17,055 bases of DNA, from positions 1-17,055 of the forward strand of contig JAQUAR010000003.1 in the NCBI GenBank assembly GCA_028687155.1. Direction: 5' to 3'. The stretch is from Methylacidiphilaceae bacterium. Its GTDB lineage: Bacteria; Verrucomicrobiota; Verrucomicrobiia; Methylacidiphilales; Methylacidiphilaceae. How positions within the stretch are numbered: the stretch's first letter is position 1; each line of letters opens with the position of its first letter. The notes beneath the pieces are model-generated. The model saw nothing but the letters and a program-made list of their open reading frames with translations. It did not search any database and was not told the origin of the DNA. Below, piece by piece: positions 6,909 through 14,710 of this stretch. Made by a program: the position numbers and the translations under genes.

Positions 6909-8631
6909 ATTCGAAGGCCAGCGCGTCTCCCTCAACCTGCGCGGCTCTTCCGCCATCGGGAAGAAGTGCTCCGATGCGGAGCGTCACCACCCTGGATGCT
7001 TGGATCACCACGGTGGCCTCCGGTTTGCTCAGGCCAAATTCCGGCCGCACGGGACCGATCCAGCGCACCGCGCGAAGTTGAGAGAGCCGGCTCACCGCCA
7101 TTTTGGCCTGCGGCGCCGCCGCTCCTTCCGCTCCATTGAGCAGAATCCGCCCATCCGGCGAGATCCGAATCGTAACGGAGCAGGAGGGGAAGGCGAGCCG
7201 CACCTCCTGAACGTCCTTGGGTTGCAGTTGCAAGACTTCCCGGTTCTTCCACTGCCACGCCTCTTTCGGAAGATCCTGCAGCCATTGCGAGGCGATGCGA
7301 TAGATGAACGGCTCTAGCGAGTTTTTCACGTAGGTACCGTCCTTCTCGCTCTTGCCGATCAAGAGTTCCACGGGAGCCGGGCTGCTGCCTCCCGCTTCCA
7401 CCGTTTGAATCACAACCTTTCCCTCTGGATGGCTCAATCCGAATACACGGAGATCCGAAGGGACGTCCTGGACGAACGCCTGGGTCTCCAGAGATCGCAA
7501 CGACCGCAAGAAAGCCTCTACCCGCTCCAGATCGACGATCCCTTTATAGCCGTCGCCGTCAACAGTCCATCCCTGGCTCCTCTTTGCAAATCCGATGCTT
7601 TTCCCGTTCTCCTCAACCTGGAGACGAACCACTTCGCTTACCGAAAAGGACGGTACGACATGGCGATCGCGCACGCTCTGGAAAAAGCCCCGAGCCATAT
7701 GCTGCACCATGGCCGCAGGGAGGGTGAAGACCGCATTCCCGGAGAGCTTCTTGGCATAGACGTCGCTCGGCGCGCCCGGGACGGGAGAACCGATGAGCAG
7801 CCTCTCCTCCCTCGGTTTTTCCCCTTTCTGATCGACCCAGATCTGGTCGCTCGGACTCGCTAACCCATACTGATTCAAGGAGGCGCCGTCATCGGAAACA
7901 AACTTTCGAACCCGAAGCGTCGTCAGCGAAGAAAGCCATTCATCGACCTTGGTTGCATCGGCACGAGCCGTCAGCGGCTTGAGGAGTTGCCACTTCGTCC
8001 CCTGGCGCATGACCTCGACGCTCAGCGGCGCACTCCCGGCCTGCTCGACACCGCAACGCTGGACAAAAAGGCTGTCGAACCCAAACACGACCCGGTTTCG
8101 AAGGTCATCGGCGCTCTTATTGAGGCGATCGGCGACTGCTGAGTTGACGAGATAGACAGGAGCACCCGGGTCTTGCGCCGCTCTCGCGTAGAGAAGATCC
8201 CGCACGGCGGTTTTCCTCCCGATGGAAAGCCCACGGGTCTCCTTCCCCTCTCGAAACTCGACGGTCAGCGAAGGCGCAGCCAGGCCCCACTGCTTGAGAA
8301 GCTCGGCATTTCCCACCTCTTTGGCCGGTATCGTCCTCTCCGATTCCAAGAACTCGAGCTCGGTTAGAAGACGTTCCACGGCGGAATCATCGGCCTCCGC
8401 GCGAACGGGCGAAGCAATCCACCAGTGATTGTCCTTCTTCTCGAGCGTCACGGAATGGTCCGGGGCGGCGATGCGAAGCCAGTTCACATCCTGGCTCTTG
8501 AAGCGAAAGATCTGCTTTTCGGTGCGATGCTGCTCTTCTGTGGACTGCTTCCCCCGATCGACCAAGGTGATGTAACCAAATAACACCAGGGCAACCAACA
8601 GCAATAGAAGTCCAGAACGAAACTGTTTCAC
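6832..8631 (-). CDS. DUF4340-domain protein of the Gld-type ABC cluster
   Basis: This 599-residue protein has an N-terminal membrane helix (about 6-24) and a long extracytoplasmic part made of repeated DUF4340-type units, each a WxI/WxV strand followed by a helix and an R(F/W)VS/IP strand. Examples are HWWIASPVRA, KWQLLKPLTA and GWTVDGDG, then LERVEAFLRSLRSL. DUF4340 proteins regularly accompany GldG-like proteins and ABC-2 permeases; their biochemical role is unknown and an envelope transport role is inferred from the neighbours. The start is GTG at 8631, 9 bases after the GldG-like stop, with AGG 8 bases upstream. It is the last gene of the four-gene operon, and its 3' end overlaps the convergent DUF2062 gene by 77 bases. 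Confidence 0.88.
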   Translation of the reverse strand: MKQFRSGLLLLLVALVLFGYITLVDRGKQSTEEQHRTEKQIFRFKSQDVNWLRIAAPDHSVTLEKKDNHWWIASPVRAEADDSAVERLLTELEFLESERTIPAKEVGNAELLKQWGLAAPSLTVEFREGKETRGLSIGRKTAVRDLLYARAAQDPGAPVYLVNSAVADRLNKSADDLRNRVVFGFDSLFVQRCGVEQAGSAPLSVEVMRQGTKWQLLKPLTARADATKVDEWLSSLTTLRVRKFVSDDGASLNQYGLASPSDQIWVDQKGEKPREERLLIGSPVPGAPSDVYAKKLSGNAVFTLPAAMVQHMARGFFQSVRDRHVVPSFSVSEVVRLQVEENGKSIGFAKRSQGWTVDGDGYKGIVDLERVEAFLRSLRSLETQAFVQDVPSDLRVFGLSHPEGKVVIQTVEAGGSSPAPVELLIGKSEKDGTYVKNSLEPFIYRIASQWLQDLPKEAWQWKNREVLQLQPKDVQEVRLAFPSCSVTIRISPDGRILLNGAEGAAAPQAKMAVSRLSQLRAVRWIGPVRPEFGLSKPEATVVIQASRVVTLRIGALLPDGGRAAQVEGDALAFEFSAAEFQALGELARAGWKPTTPGRG

Positions 8632-8640
8632 AAACCGTGC

Positions 8641-10122
8641 CTATTTTCTCCGCGCGAAGTAGACGGCGACGCCGAGCAGAGCGCAAGCCAAGGGTACGAT
8701 TCCCAGAGCAAAGCTGCTCGCCGACTGTCTCTGGAATGTGGGGACCGATAGAGAAAACTCCTGCGCGGCTTTGGGAGAGATTCCCAATGCCACCTCTCTC
8801 TTGAGCATCCAGTTGAGAACGTTCAAGAAAAAGTCGACCCCCACCCCGTCGATATACTGGTTGACCAAAAATGCGGACGAACCGACCGCGACGATTCGCG
8901 TTCCCACGACATGAATCCCCTGGCCGGGAACCTCGCCCCCATCATAAAGCATCGCCAAGGCCAGAGGCCCCGGAATGTCCATCCCTTGATCGCGTTTTGC
9001 ATTCTGCTCGCCAACCTCCTTCGGATCGGTCTCGCCCCAAAACGCCTCCGGAGTCTGCACCAGAGGGATCACGTTCTGGGCGTTGGCGTTTTGCGGATCC
9101 CGAACAGGGCTCAGCGAACGAGCATCGGGCATCTGCAAGCTCAAGCCCTGCAGTCCCCGAACCGCCGGGTGGTCCGCGTAACGAGTTCCCAGCGCGGTGG
9201 TAATGAGGATCTCTCCGGTCATGCCTCCCACTTTCCCGAAGACAACCACCTGATCGTTATCCACCTGAATTCCATACTTTGCCAGCAAGGGTTCGAGACC
9301 CGAGACGCTTGCCGCTCCTTCCAAGAAAAAGAGCTTCCCTTTCGCGGCCACATACTTCGCGATTGCATCCACTTCCGGAGCCCGAAAGGGAACCTTCGGT
9401 CCCGCGACGATCACCGCGTCGGCATCCGACGGGACCATCGGAAATTCCGCGAGATCCAGCGGGATCGTTTCGACATTCTCCCGGCGAATCCGGAGGTCGA
9501 TCTCTCCATATCCCCCCGGGGTGCTCATGTTCCCAAACTCCCGCTCTCCATGCCCCGTGGTCACGTAGACCTTCAGCAGCTTTCCCTCCACCAAGGAGAG
9601 GATGGCAGCCGTGAACTGCTGCTCCCCTTTGAAGGCCTTGACTCGCGGGGACTGCCCGAGCATCGCCCCCCCCATGTCGTAGTCGACCATGTCCTTGTCA
9701 TTGACGAACTTGTGTCGATCCCGATATTCGAAGATCACCACATTCTCCCGCAGGTCGAACTTGAGACGCTTGGCCAACGCTTCGGCCCGATCCAGATGCA
9801 GCGCGGGATCGACATATTCGATCTGCAGCTTATCGCCCGCTACGTATCTGTACTGCCGGAGCAGATTGTCGATTTCCGTCCGGACCGGCGAGTTGTTGAC
9901 CAGGCAGACGGTCACCCGGACCGGCTCGGTCAGGGAGCGGAGAATGTGGATCGTCTTTTCGGATAACTGGTAATACCTGCTCTTCGAGAGGTCCTGCCGG
10001 TAATAGTACTTGTATCCCAAGTAATTGACCATGATCAGGATCGCCATCGACAAGACGATGGTGAGGGCGTTGTTGAGCCGCAACTGGAGACGAAGGGGAT
10101 GGGAAGGGGAATGGGTCTTCAT
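8641..10122 (-). CDS. gldG: GldG-like ABC transporter auxiliary protein
   Basis: The product has 493 residues: a membrane helix near the N-terminus (about 20-37), a large soluble region and a C-terminal helix (about 470-488) before ARRK. The soluble part matches the ABC_transp_aux/GldG family: YYQLSEKTIHILRSLTEPV, a strand with VRVTVCL, EYVDPALHLDRAEALA, then KVYVTTGHGERE, typical of the second domain. In gliding Bacteroidetes, GldA, GldF and GldG form an ABC transporter needed for motility; homologues occur in many non-gliding phyla, where the substrate is unknown. It follows the permease gene by 10 bases and precedes DUF4340 by 9, so co-transcription is clear. No Shine-Dalgarno is visible before the ATG. 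The symbol denotes family membership, not proven motility function. Confidence 0.88.
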   Translation of the reverse strand: MKTHSPSHPLRLQLRLNNALTIVLSMAILIMVNYLGYKYYYRQDLSKSRYYQLSEKTIHILRSLTEPVRVTVCLVNNSPVRTEIDNLLRQYRYVAGDKLQIEYVDPALHLDRAEALAKRLKFDLRENVVIFEYRDRHKFVNDKDMVDYDMGGAMLGQSPRVKAFKGEQQFTAAILSLVEGKLLKVYVTTGHGEREFGNMSTPGGYGEIDLRIRRENVETIPLDLAEFPMVPSDADAVIVAGPKVPFRAPEVDAIAKYVAAKGKLFFLEGAASVSGLEPLLAKYGIQVDNDQVVVFGKVGGMTGEILITTALGTRYADHPAVRGLQGLSLQMPDARSLSPVRDPQNANAQNVIPLVQTPEAFWGETDPKEVGEQNAKRDQGMDIPGPLALAMLYDGGEVPGQGIHVVGTRIVAVGSSAFLVNQYIDGVGVDFFLNVLNWMLKREVALGISPKAAQEFSLSVPTFQRQSASSFALGIVPLACALLGVAVYFARRK

Positions 10123-10132
10123 GAACGAGTCA

Positions 10133-10882
10133 TCAAGAACGGAGCCGCCGCCACTGGAGCACGCGTTCGGTGAGGAAGAGGAAAAAAACCATACCCGAAA
10201 GACTCAAGACCAGAGGGCGGGAATCGAAGATGCCGCGAGAAAACGTATCCATCTGGTCGAGGAAGGAAAAATAAGTGACCAGATCCCGTGTCTGGCCGAT
10301 CAAGCCCAGGTAAACAACGAAAGAGAGCGAGAAAATCGCAAAGATCGCCCCGAAAGAAAGAATGGCGGCGACCATCTGGCTCCGCGTCAAGCAGGAGGCA
10401 AAAATCCCGATCGCCAAAAAAAGACCTCCCAGGAGCAGCAGCATCGCCAGGGAGAGAAGCTCCATGCTGCCGCTCGATCCCAAAGAATGTCCCCAAAGGA
10501 GCCGCAATCCGAGAAAATCCAAGGCGAGCGGTAGCCAGAGTACGCTAAAAAAGCTCATGGCGCCGATGAACTTGGAGAGAACGATCTCCCACTCTCGAAC
10601 CGGTGCGGTCAGGATCATCTCAATGGTACCGGATCGATTTTCTTCCGCAAAGCTGCGCATCGTCAGAATCGGCGCCTGAATCAACAAGAGAAACCAGAAG
10701 AAAAACGAGTTTACCGAAGCCTGAAGCAGGGTGAAATCCTTGATGTTGTTGCTCGTCATGTACTCGAGCCAAAACGCGAAATTGAGCCCGTGGATCACGG
10801 CGCAGGCAAAAAGGACGATGTACGCCGTCGGGGAGATAAAGAAGCTCTTGATCTCGCGTTGGATGAGAACCCAAAGAACCAT
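10133..10882 (-). CDS. gldF: ABC-2 type permease, GldF-like
   Basis: This 249-residue inner-membrane protein has six hydrophobic segments and the ABC-2 signature between the second and third: MRSFAEENRSGTIEMILTAP (about residues 75-94), then VREWEIVLSKF. This is the GldF/NosY-type permease arrangement. It should pair with the GldA-like ATPase encoded upstream and the GldG-like protein downstream to form the transporter core. ATG 10882 is preceded by AAGGA about 9-10 bases upstream, one of the clearer ribosome sites in the window. The 104-base gap to the ATPase gene is the largest in the operon and holds only short inverted repeats. Confidence 0.9.
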   Translation of the reverse strand: MVLWVLIQREIKSFFISPTAYIVLFACAVIHGLNFAFWLEYMTSNNIKDFTLLQASVNSFFFWFLLLIQAPILTMRSFAEENRSGTIEMILTAPVREWEIVLSKFIGAMSFFSVLWLPLALDFLGLRLLWGHSLGSSGSMELLSLAMLLLLGGLFLAIGIFASCLTRSQMVAAILSFGAIFAIFSLSFVVYLGLIGQTRDLVTYFSFLDQMDTFSRGIFDSRPLVLSLSGMVFFLFLTERVLQWRRLRS

Positions 10883-10986
10883 GATCTACTTTCCTTTTCT
10901 TTCTCGCGAAGGCTTCGCCGCCGGGAGAGGAGTTGACGATCCCCTGCCTAGGCAAGACGCCGCCCTTTTCATCCTATGCGGCAGGA

Positions 10987-11919
10987 TCAATCCTGTGTAA
11001 GCTCCACGAAAATATCCTCCAGGGAAGCCCGTAGCCGGGACATCTCCCGAAGGCGCCAGTTTTGCTGCTGTACGACCGAAAAGATCCCGTCTCGAATATC
11101 TCTTCCCGCCTTGGACGCGATCTCGAAGACAGACCATCCGTCCTGTTCCGCACTGCAATGCACCGTCTCGACGTCCGGCAGCCGGGCAAATGCCCGCTCC
11201 CCTTCCGCCGGGCGGCAGGAGACTTCCAGTCGCACTCCCGCGCCTCCTCCTTGCACCAGACGCGCAAGATTTTCCGGCGTGTCGGCAGCCTCGATCCGTC
11301 CCCGATGAAGGATCAACACCCGGGTGCAGACCGCTTCCACTTCGCTTAGGATATGACTCGAAAGCAAAATCGTATAACGCTCACCCAGGGAGCGGATCAG
11401 ATCGCGGACCGAACGGATCTGATGCGGGTCCAGGCCGATCGTCGGCTCGTCCAGGATGAGGAGATCCGGCTCATGAACCAGGGCGTCGGCCAGCCCGACC
11501 CGCTGCCGATAGCCCTTCGACAGGTTGCCAATGATCTTCTGTTTGACGTCGTCGAGATGACAAAGACGGTTGACGGCCTCCACCCTTTCTCTGACCTTGC
11601 TCCTCTTGACGCCCTTCAGGCGAGCCCGATAGGAGAGGTATTCGTTCACCCGGAGATCCGTATAGAGAGGCACGTTTTCCGGCATGTATCCCACGTGTCG
11701 CCGGGCTTCCAGGGACTCCGCCACGATGTCGTGACCGGCCACGGCTACCCGGCCGCCCGTGGGAGGCAGATATCCGGCCAGAACGCGCATCGTCGTCGTC
11801 TTGCCGGCGCCGTTGGGCCCGAGAAATCCAACGATCTCTCCTTTCTGCACGGAAAAGGAGATTCCTTGCACAGCACGGAATCCCGCATAATCCTTGGTCA
11901 AGTTTTCAACGGCAATCAT
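10987..11919 (-). CDS. gldA: ABC transporter ATP-binding protein, GldA-like
   Basis: The 310-residue nucleotide-binding subunit has a Walker A at 34-41 (GPNGAGKT), a Q-loop position occupied by Glu81 (GYMPENVPLY, usual for GldA relatives), the signature NLSKGYRQRVGLA (132-144; LSKGY instead of LSGGQ, also usual), Walker B LLILDEP (153-159) and H-loop His189. The C-terminal 100 residues form the substrate-independent tail typical of ABC-2 ATPases. It should power the permease and GldG-like partners downstream. I chose ATG 11919, which starts directly at IAVENLTKDY; longer in-frame extensions run into the promoter region and have no conserved look. A TTGACA promoter candidate lies just upstream. 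Confidence 0.92.
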   Translation of the reverse strand: MIAVENLTKDYAGFRAVQGISFSVQKGEIVGFLGPNGAGKTTTMRVLAGYLPPTGGRVAVAGHDIVAESLEARRHVGYMPENVPLYTDLRVNEYLSYRARLKGVKRSKVRERVEAVNRLCHLDDVKQKIIGNLSKGYRQRVGLADALVHEPDLLILDEPTIGLDPHQIRSVRDLIRSLGERYTILLSSHILSEVEAVCTRVLILHRGRIEAADTPENLARLVQGGGAGVRLEVSCRPAEGERAFARLPDVETVHCSAEQDGWSVFEIASKAGRDIRDGIFSVVQQQNWRLREMSRLRASLEDIFVELTQD

Positions 11920-11938
11920 CGCTAGAACAGAGTCCTGG

Positions 11939-11967
11939 CACATAAAAACATTTTGCCCGCTTGTCAA
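11939..11967 (-). promoter_or_regulatory. Candidate sigma-70 promoter of the gldA-gldF-gldG-DUF4340 operon
   Basis: On the minus strand, TTGACA (11967-11962, perfect consensus -35) is followed after 17 bases by TATGTG (11944-11939, 3 of 6 matches to TATAAT). Transcription would start near 11932, about a dozen bases before the gldA-like ATG. The spacing and position are right; the weak -10 keeps confidence moderate. Confidence 0.5.
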
Positions 11968-11991
11968 GTTTGTCGCACTGTCACCCCTGCA

Positions 11992-12762
11992 ATGAAAGTG
12001 ATTGCGATCGCCAATCAAAAGGGAGGAGTCGGCAAAACGACCACCGCGATCAACCTGGCGGCCTGCTTAGCGGAACAGGGGAAGCGCGTTCTCCTGATCG
12101 ACACCGATCCTCAGGCGAATGCAACGAGCGGCCTGGGCAGCGTGGTTCCGCCCGGCGGAAGCCTGCGCTCCGTTCTCCTTGGAGAGAAGCGGATTCGCGA
12201 ACAGATCGTCTCCACGCTCCTTCCGCATCTCGAGCTTGTTCCCTCAGAATTGGAGTTAGCCGCGATCGAAACGGCATTCGCCGCATCGGAATCTCCGCTT
12301 TTCCAGCTGCGAGAGGCCCTGCAGCCGCTTCGCGAGGACCAAGACTACGATATCGTTCTGCTCGACACTCCCCCTTCCCTCGGCCTTTTGATGGCCAATG
12401 CCCTCGCCGCCGCGGACCTAGTTCTCATTCCGCTCCAGTGCGAGTATTACGCCTTAGAAGGACTTTCGAAGATCCTCGATCTTCTCCCCAAGCTGGGAGC
12501 GGTCGAGAGCGGAAAGGGCACGCGCATCCTGGGGATCCTCATGACGATGTTCGACGTAAGAACCAACTTGAGCCAACAGGTCGTCGAGGACGTTCGCCGA
12601 CATGCTCCGGAGCTTCTTTTTCAAACCATCATTCCGCGCTCCATCCGCCTTGCCGAAGCGCCAAGCCATGGGAAGCCGATCACCGCTTACGACCCATCCA
12701 GCGTTGGTGCCGTGAGCTACCGCCACTTCTGCACCGAATTCCTGAACCGCCTATCCGCTTAG
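11992..12762 (+). CDS. ParA/Soj-family partitioning ATPase
   Basis: The 256-residue protein has the deviant Walker A KGGVGKTT (residues 10-17) with both Lys residues of the ParA type, the DTDPQAN motif (37-43) and Walker B DIVLLDTPPS. It also has the ParA-specific stretches PLQCEYYALEGL and IPRSIRLAEAPSHGKPI, typical of Soj-like chromosomal ParA. Such ATPases bind DNA non-specifically and dimerise with ATP to drive chromosome segregation or cargo positioning. No ParB gene or parS-like site is seen in the window, so it may be an orphan or its partner lies elsewhere. It diverges from the ABC operon with 72 bases between the starts. ATG 11992 begins at the conserved first strand MKVIAIANQ. The last 12 bases overlap the convergent coiled-coil gene. 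Confidence 0.92.
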   Translation: MKVIAIANQKGGVGKTTTAINLAACLAEQGKRVLLIDTDPQANATSGLGSVVPPGGSLRSVLLGEKRIREQIVSTLLPHLELVPSELELAAIETAFAASESPLFQLREALQPLREDQDYDIVLLDTPPSLGLLMANALAAADLVLIPLQCEYYALEGLSKILDLLPKLGAVESGKGTRILGILMTMFDVRTNLSQQVVEDVRRHAPELLFQTIIPRSIRLAEAPSHGKPITAYDPSSVGAVSYRHFCTEFLNRLSA

Positions 12763-13215
12763 CCGCCGCAGGGTCTCCTGCCGGAGCCAATCGTTCGCGG
12801 TCGATTCCCCACGCTCCGCTGGAACCGCAGGCGTCATTCTGCCAGGCTCGGAAGCCGGCTCCGGCGTAGAAGCGGGAGGCAGAGCTCCGCTCGAATTTGC
12901 ATGATCGGGAAGCTCCCGGCGAAGCACCTCCTTGACGCTTGCCATCGTCGCCCAATGGTCGTGCATTTCCGTCCGCAGGTTCTGCAGCTCGCCGCGCGTG
13001 CTCTGCAGTTCCCCCCGCATGGTTTGGGCTTCCGCCCGCACCGTGCGCAGCTCCTTCTCCCAAGCGCCAAGGTCGGTTCGCACCTCGGAGACCTCGTGCG
13101 ACACCTCCTCCAATCGGCCCAGCACGCGCTTCAATCGAAGCGCGAGCAAAACGAAGCCGATGAAAACGATCGCCACCACCGCGCCAATCAGGGCGCCCAC
13201 CTGTTCCCAACTCAT
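12751..13215 (-). CDS. Single-pass membrane coiled-coil protein of unknown function
   Basis: The 154-residue product has one N-terminal membrane helix (about 6-28, VGALIGAVVAIVFIGFVLLA) followed by a long coiled coil (about 30-105). The heptads include a recognisable repeated unit (TMRGELQ, STRGELQ, NLRTEMH). A Pro/Ala/Ser/Glu linker (about 112-140) and a short helix, DWLRQETLRRLSG, end it. DUF948-like and YtxH-like membrane coiled-coil proteins look similar, but I cannot assign a family. ATG 13215 has an excellent Shine-Dalgarno (AAGGAGGG, 5 bases upstream). The ATG also overlaps the stop of a short upstream frame. The 3' end overlaps the parA-like gene by 12 bases, so the two transcripts are mutually antisense at their ends. 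Confidence 0.75.
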   Translation of the reverse strand: MSWEQVGALIGAVVAIVFIGFVLLALRLKRVLGRLEEVSHEVSEVRTDLGAWEKELRTVRAEAQTMRGELQSTRGELQNLRTEMHDHWATMASVKEVLRRELPDHANSSGALPPASTPEPASEPGRMTPAVPAERGESTANDWLRQETLRRLSG

Positions 13216-13382
13216 TCTTTCCCTCCTTCTTCCATCACTTTCCTGACACGCGGATGGAGCTCCCATCCGCACACAAGCCGTCCAGACAGGATCACCTCAC
13301 GCCCGAGGGGGCGGTATCCTGCGATGGTCTCCCGCAGGCCCTCTCCCGGGCTCCTCACCCTTGAGCCTAGTCCGCTACTCAA
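13212..13382 (-). CDS. Possible small protein (56 aa) coupled to the coiled-coil gene
   Basis: This minus-strand frame runs from a TTG at 13382, with AGGAGG only 3 bases upstream, to a TGA that shares ATGA with the coiled-coil gene start at 13215. The later part (RETIAGYRPLGREVILSGRL..., then CGWELHPRVRKVMEEGGKE) has high GC at third positions and looks coding. An in-frame GTG at 13358 is an alternative start. Against it, the AGGAGG spacing is short, two inverted repeats lie in or near the frame, and I recognise no family. It has no membrane segment or signal peptide. Treat it as probable but unproven. Confidence 0.38.
   Translation of the reverse strand: MSSGLGSRVRSPGEGLRETIAGYRPLGREVILSGRLVCGWELHPRVRKVMEEGGKE
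13250..13270. repeat. 8-bp perfect hairpin upstream of the coiled-coil gene
   Basis: GCGGATGG (13250-13257) and CCATCCGC (13263-13270) pair perfectly across a 5-base loop. In the minus-strand transcript this stem lies about 35 bases before the ATG at 13215 and inside the possible 56-codon frame. No T-run follows it, so it is a poor Rho-independent terminator; it could affect translation of the downstream gene. Confidence 0.45.
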
Positions 13383-13392
13383 GTTCCTCCTG

Positions 13393-13421
13393 AGAGCGGA
13401 CCGCGGCTCCCTCTCCGCTCT
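13393..13421 (-). terminator. Inverted repeat immediately after the tRNA CCA end
   Basis: AGAGCGGA (13393-13400) and TCCGCTCT (13414-13421) form an 8-bp perfect stem with a 13-base loop, starting on the base next to the tRNA 3' CCA (minus strand). This is where a tRNA terminator or 3' processing signal would sit. There is no T-run, so efficiency as a Rho-independent terminator is doubtful. Confidence 0.4.
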
Positions 13422-13498
<77 letters not shown>

Positions 13499-13514
13499 GT
13501 TTCCCTCTTCAAGA

Positions 13515-13544
13515 AATGGACCGTTGCGCAGATCGTAAAGTCAA
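13515..13544 (-). promoter_or_regulatory. Weak candidate promoter of tRNA-Arg
   Basis: On the minus strand TTGACT (13544-13539) is a good -35 match. At 18-base spacing TCCATT (13520-13515) is a poor -10 (3 of 6). The start would fall about 10 bases before the mature tRNA 5' end, which is a sensible place. The rest of the 13499-13587 gap holds only a 5-bp hairpin (13569-13582) and no gene. Confidence 0.3.
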
Positions 13545-13587
13545 TTCGCCGGGATGGCGGCTACGCGATCCGCGAGAGCGGACTTTT

Positions 13588-14121
13588 CTAGCCGCCTTCG
13601 CCCTCCTCCTCCTTGGCCAGCTTTGTGGGACCCGATCGACCCAGAAAATCCTCCACCAGCAACAGACGCTGATTTCCTGCTCTCTGAATCATTTTCAGCA
13701 GCTGATCGACGGAGGATACCTCCTCCAGCTGCTCCTTCACAAACCAGTGAAGAAAGGTCTCGGAGGTGAAATCGCTCTCTTGACGGGCAAGGCGCAAAAG
13801 GGAATGGATCTCCTCCGTGACCCGCAGCTCTCGTTCCAGGGAGAGCGTCACGGCGTGTTCGGCGTCGCGAAACTGCACCTCGGGTGCGGGAATGGAGGGA
13901 ATCGCCACGTCCGCATCGTTATCGACCAAGAGCTGGAGAAAACGCATCGCATGTCCTCGCTCCTCTTCGGCCTGGCGAGCGAAGTAAGCGGCGAGCCGCG
14001 GCAAGGCGGCCTTCTCAAAGTAGGCGGCAATCGCCAGATATTGAAGGAAGGCCTCCAGTTCGCTCCCGATCTGCCGATGGAACTCCGGAACGATCTTTGC
14101 GCTGATCAGAGTGGTCTTCAT
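13588..14121 (-). CDS. Ferritin-like iron storage protein
   Basis: The 177-residue protein matches bacterial non-haem ferritins (FtnA type) along its length. The ferroxidase ligands are all visible: Glu21 in SELEAFLQY, Glu54 and His57 in AEEERGHAM, Glu98 in SLERELR, and Glu130-Gln131 with Glu133-Glu134 in WFVKEQLEE. Ferritins assemble into 24-subunit shells that oxidise Fe(II) and store it as mineral in the cytoplasm, limiting iron-driven oxidative stress. The C-terminal tail is longer than usual and ends in an acidic Glu/Gly run (KEEEGEGG). ATG 14121 starts at MKTTLISAKIV; there is no strong Shine-Dalgarno, and upstream in-frame sequence does not look coding. The gene sits 86 bases after the FKBP gene, so it may be co-transcribed or have its own promoter; no Fur-like site was recognised. 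Confidence 0.9.
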   Translation of the reverse strand: MKTTLISAKIVPEFHRQIGSELEAFLQYLAIAAYFEKAALPRLAAYFARQAEEERGHAMRFLQLLVDNDADVAIPSIPAPEVQFRDAEHAVTLSLERELRVTEEIHSLLRLARQESDFTSETFLHWFVKEQLEEVSSVDQLLKMIQRAGNQRLLLVEDFLGRSGPTKLAKEEEGEGG

Positions 14122-14207
14122 GCCGATCGTTAGCGTGCAAGGGAAAGAGCTATCCCGCAAGCCAAAACGAATCCCGCTTGCCGCCAGTGGAACGAGCGAT
14201 CGCCGCT

Positions 14208-14663
14208 CTATTCCACCTTGAGCACTTCGATATCGAAGAGCAGCACGGCATTGGGGGGAATCACGTCTCCCGCTCCATCCGCGCCATATCCGAGCTGGGG
14301 AGGAATGATGAGCTTGCGTTTCCCTCCCTCGCGCATGGTGGCGATCCCTTCGGTCCAACCGGCAATGACTCCCCGCTGGCCCATGACGAAGGTAAATGGC
14401 TTCCCATGAGACTGAGAGCTGTCGAAGACCTTGCCGTCCTCCAGCTTCCCGACGTAGTCCACGGTGACCCGCTTACCGGGTCCAACCGGATTTCCCTGGC
14501 CCACCACCAGATCGACATACTTTAGCCCCGATGGGGTCGTCACGATGTTCTCCTCCCCCGGTTGCGCCGTCTGTCCGGGTGCCTGCGGGGGTTGCTCCTG
14601 GGCACGCGTTGTTCCGATCCCCACAAGAACGGCAAGAGCGACGGCGATGAAAACCCCTCTCAT
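14208..14663 (-). CDS. Secreted FKBP-type peptidyl-prolyl cis-trans isomerase
   Basis: The 151-residue product has a signal peptide (about 1-21, hydrophobic VFIAVALAVLVGIG, cleavage near TRA-Q). A Gln/Pro-rich linker and one FKBP domain (about 44-151) follow. The active-site residues typical of the family are present: the Tyr of VDYVGKL, KVFDSS, FTFVMG, the VIAGW tryptophan, LGYGADG and the final LLFDIEVL strand. It should catalyse prolyl isomerisation of proteins in the periplasm. The domain is the minimal single-FKBP form without a chaperone or dimerisation module. ATG 14663 begins the signal peptide; AGGA lies about 13 bases upstream, somewhat far. A hairpin with a T-run separates it from the preceding TPR gene, so it probably has its own promoter, though none was identified. 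Confidence 0.92.
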   Translation of the reverse strand: MRGVFIAVALAVLVGIGTTRAQEQPPQAPGQTAQPGEENIVTTPSGLKYVDLVVGQGNPVGPGKRVTVDYVGKLEDGKVFDSSQSHGKPFTFVMGQRGVIAGWTEGIATMREGGKRKLIIPPQLGYGADGAGDVIPPNAVLLFDIEVLKVE

Positions 14664-14710
14664 TGGGGCGGCATCCTGCTTTTTTTTGCGAACCGCCACA
14701 AGCGAAAAGG

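Noticed and set aside
8911..9966. Open frame of 351 codons on the plus strand opposite the GldG-like gene
   Set aside because: It is rich in Arg, His and Pro, has no domain, and lies wholly within a well-supported gene on the other strand.
10944..10955. TGCCTAGGCA palindrome in the gap between gldA-like and gldF-like genes
   Set aside because: It is short, without a T-run or nearby promoter elements, and can arise by chance.
13569..13582. Hairpin TCCGC-GAGA-GCGGA followed by CTTTTCT on the plus strand
   Set aside because: It looks like a plus-strand terminator but no plus-strand gene precedes it, and the stem is only 5 bp.
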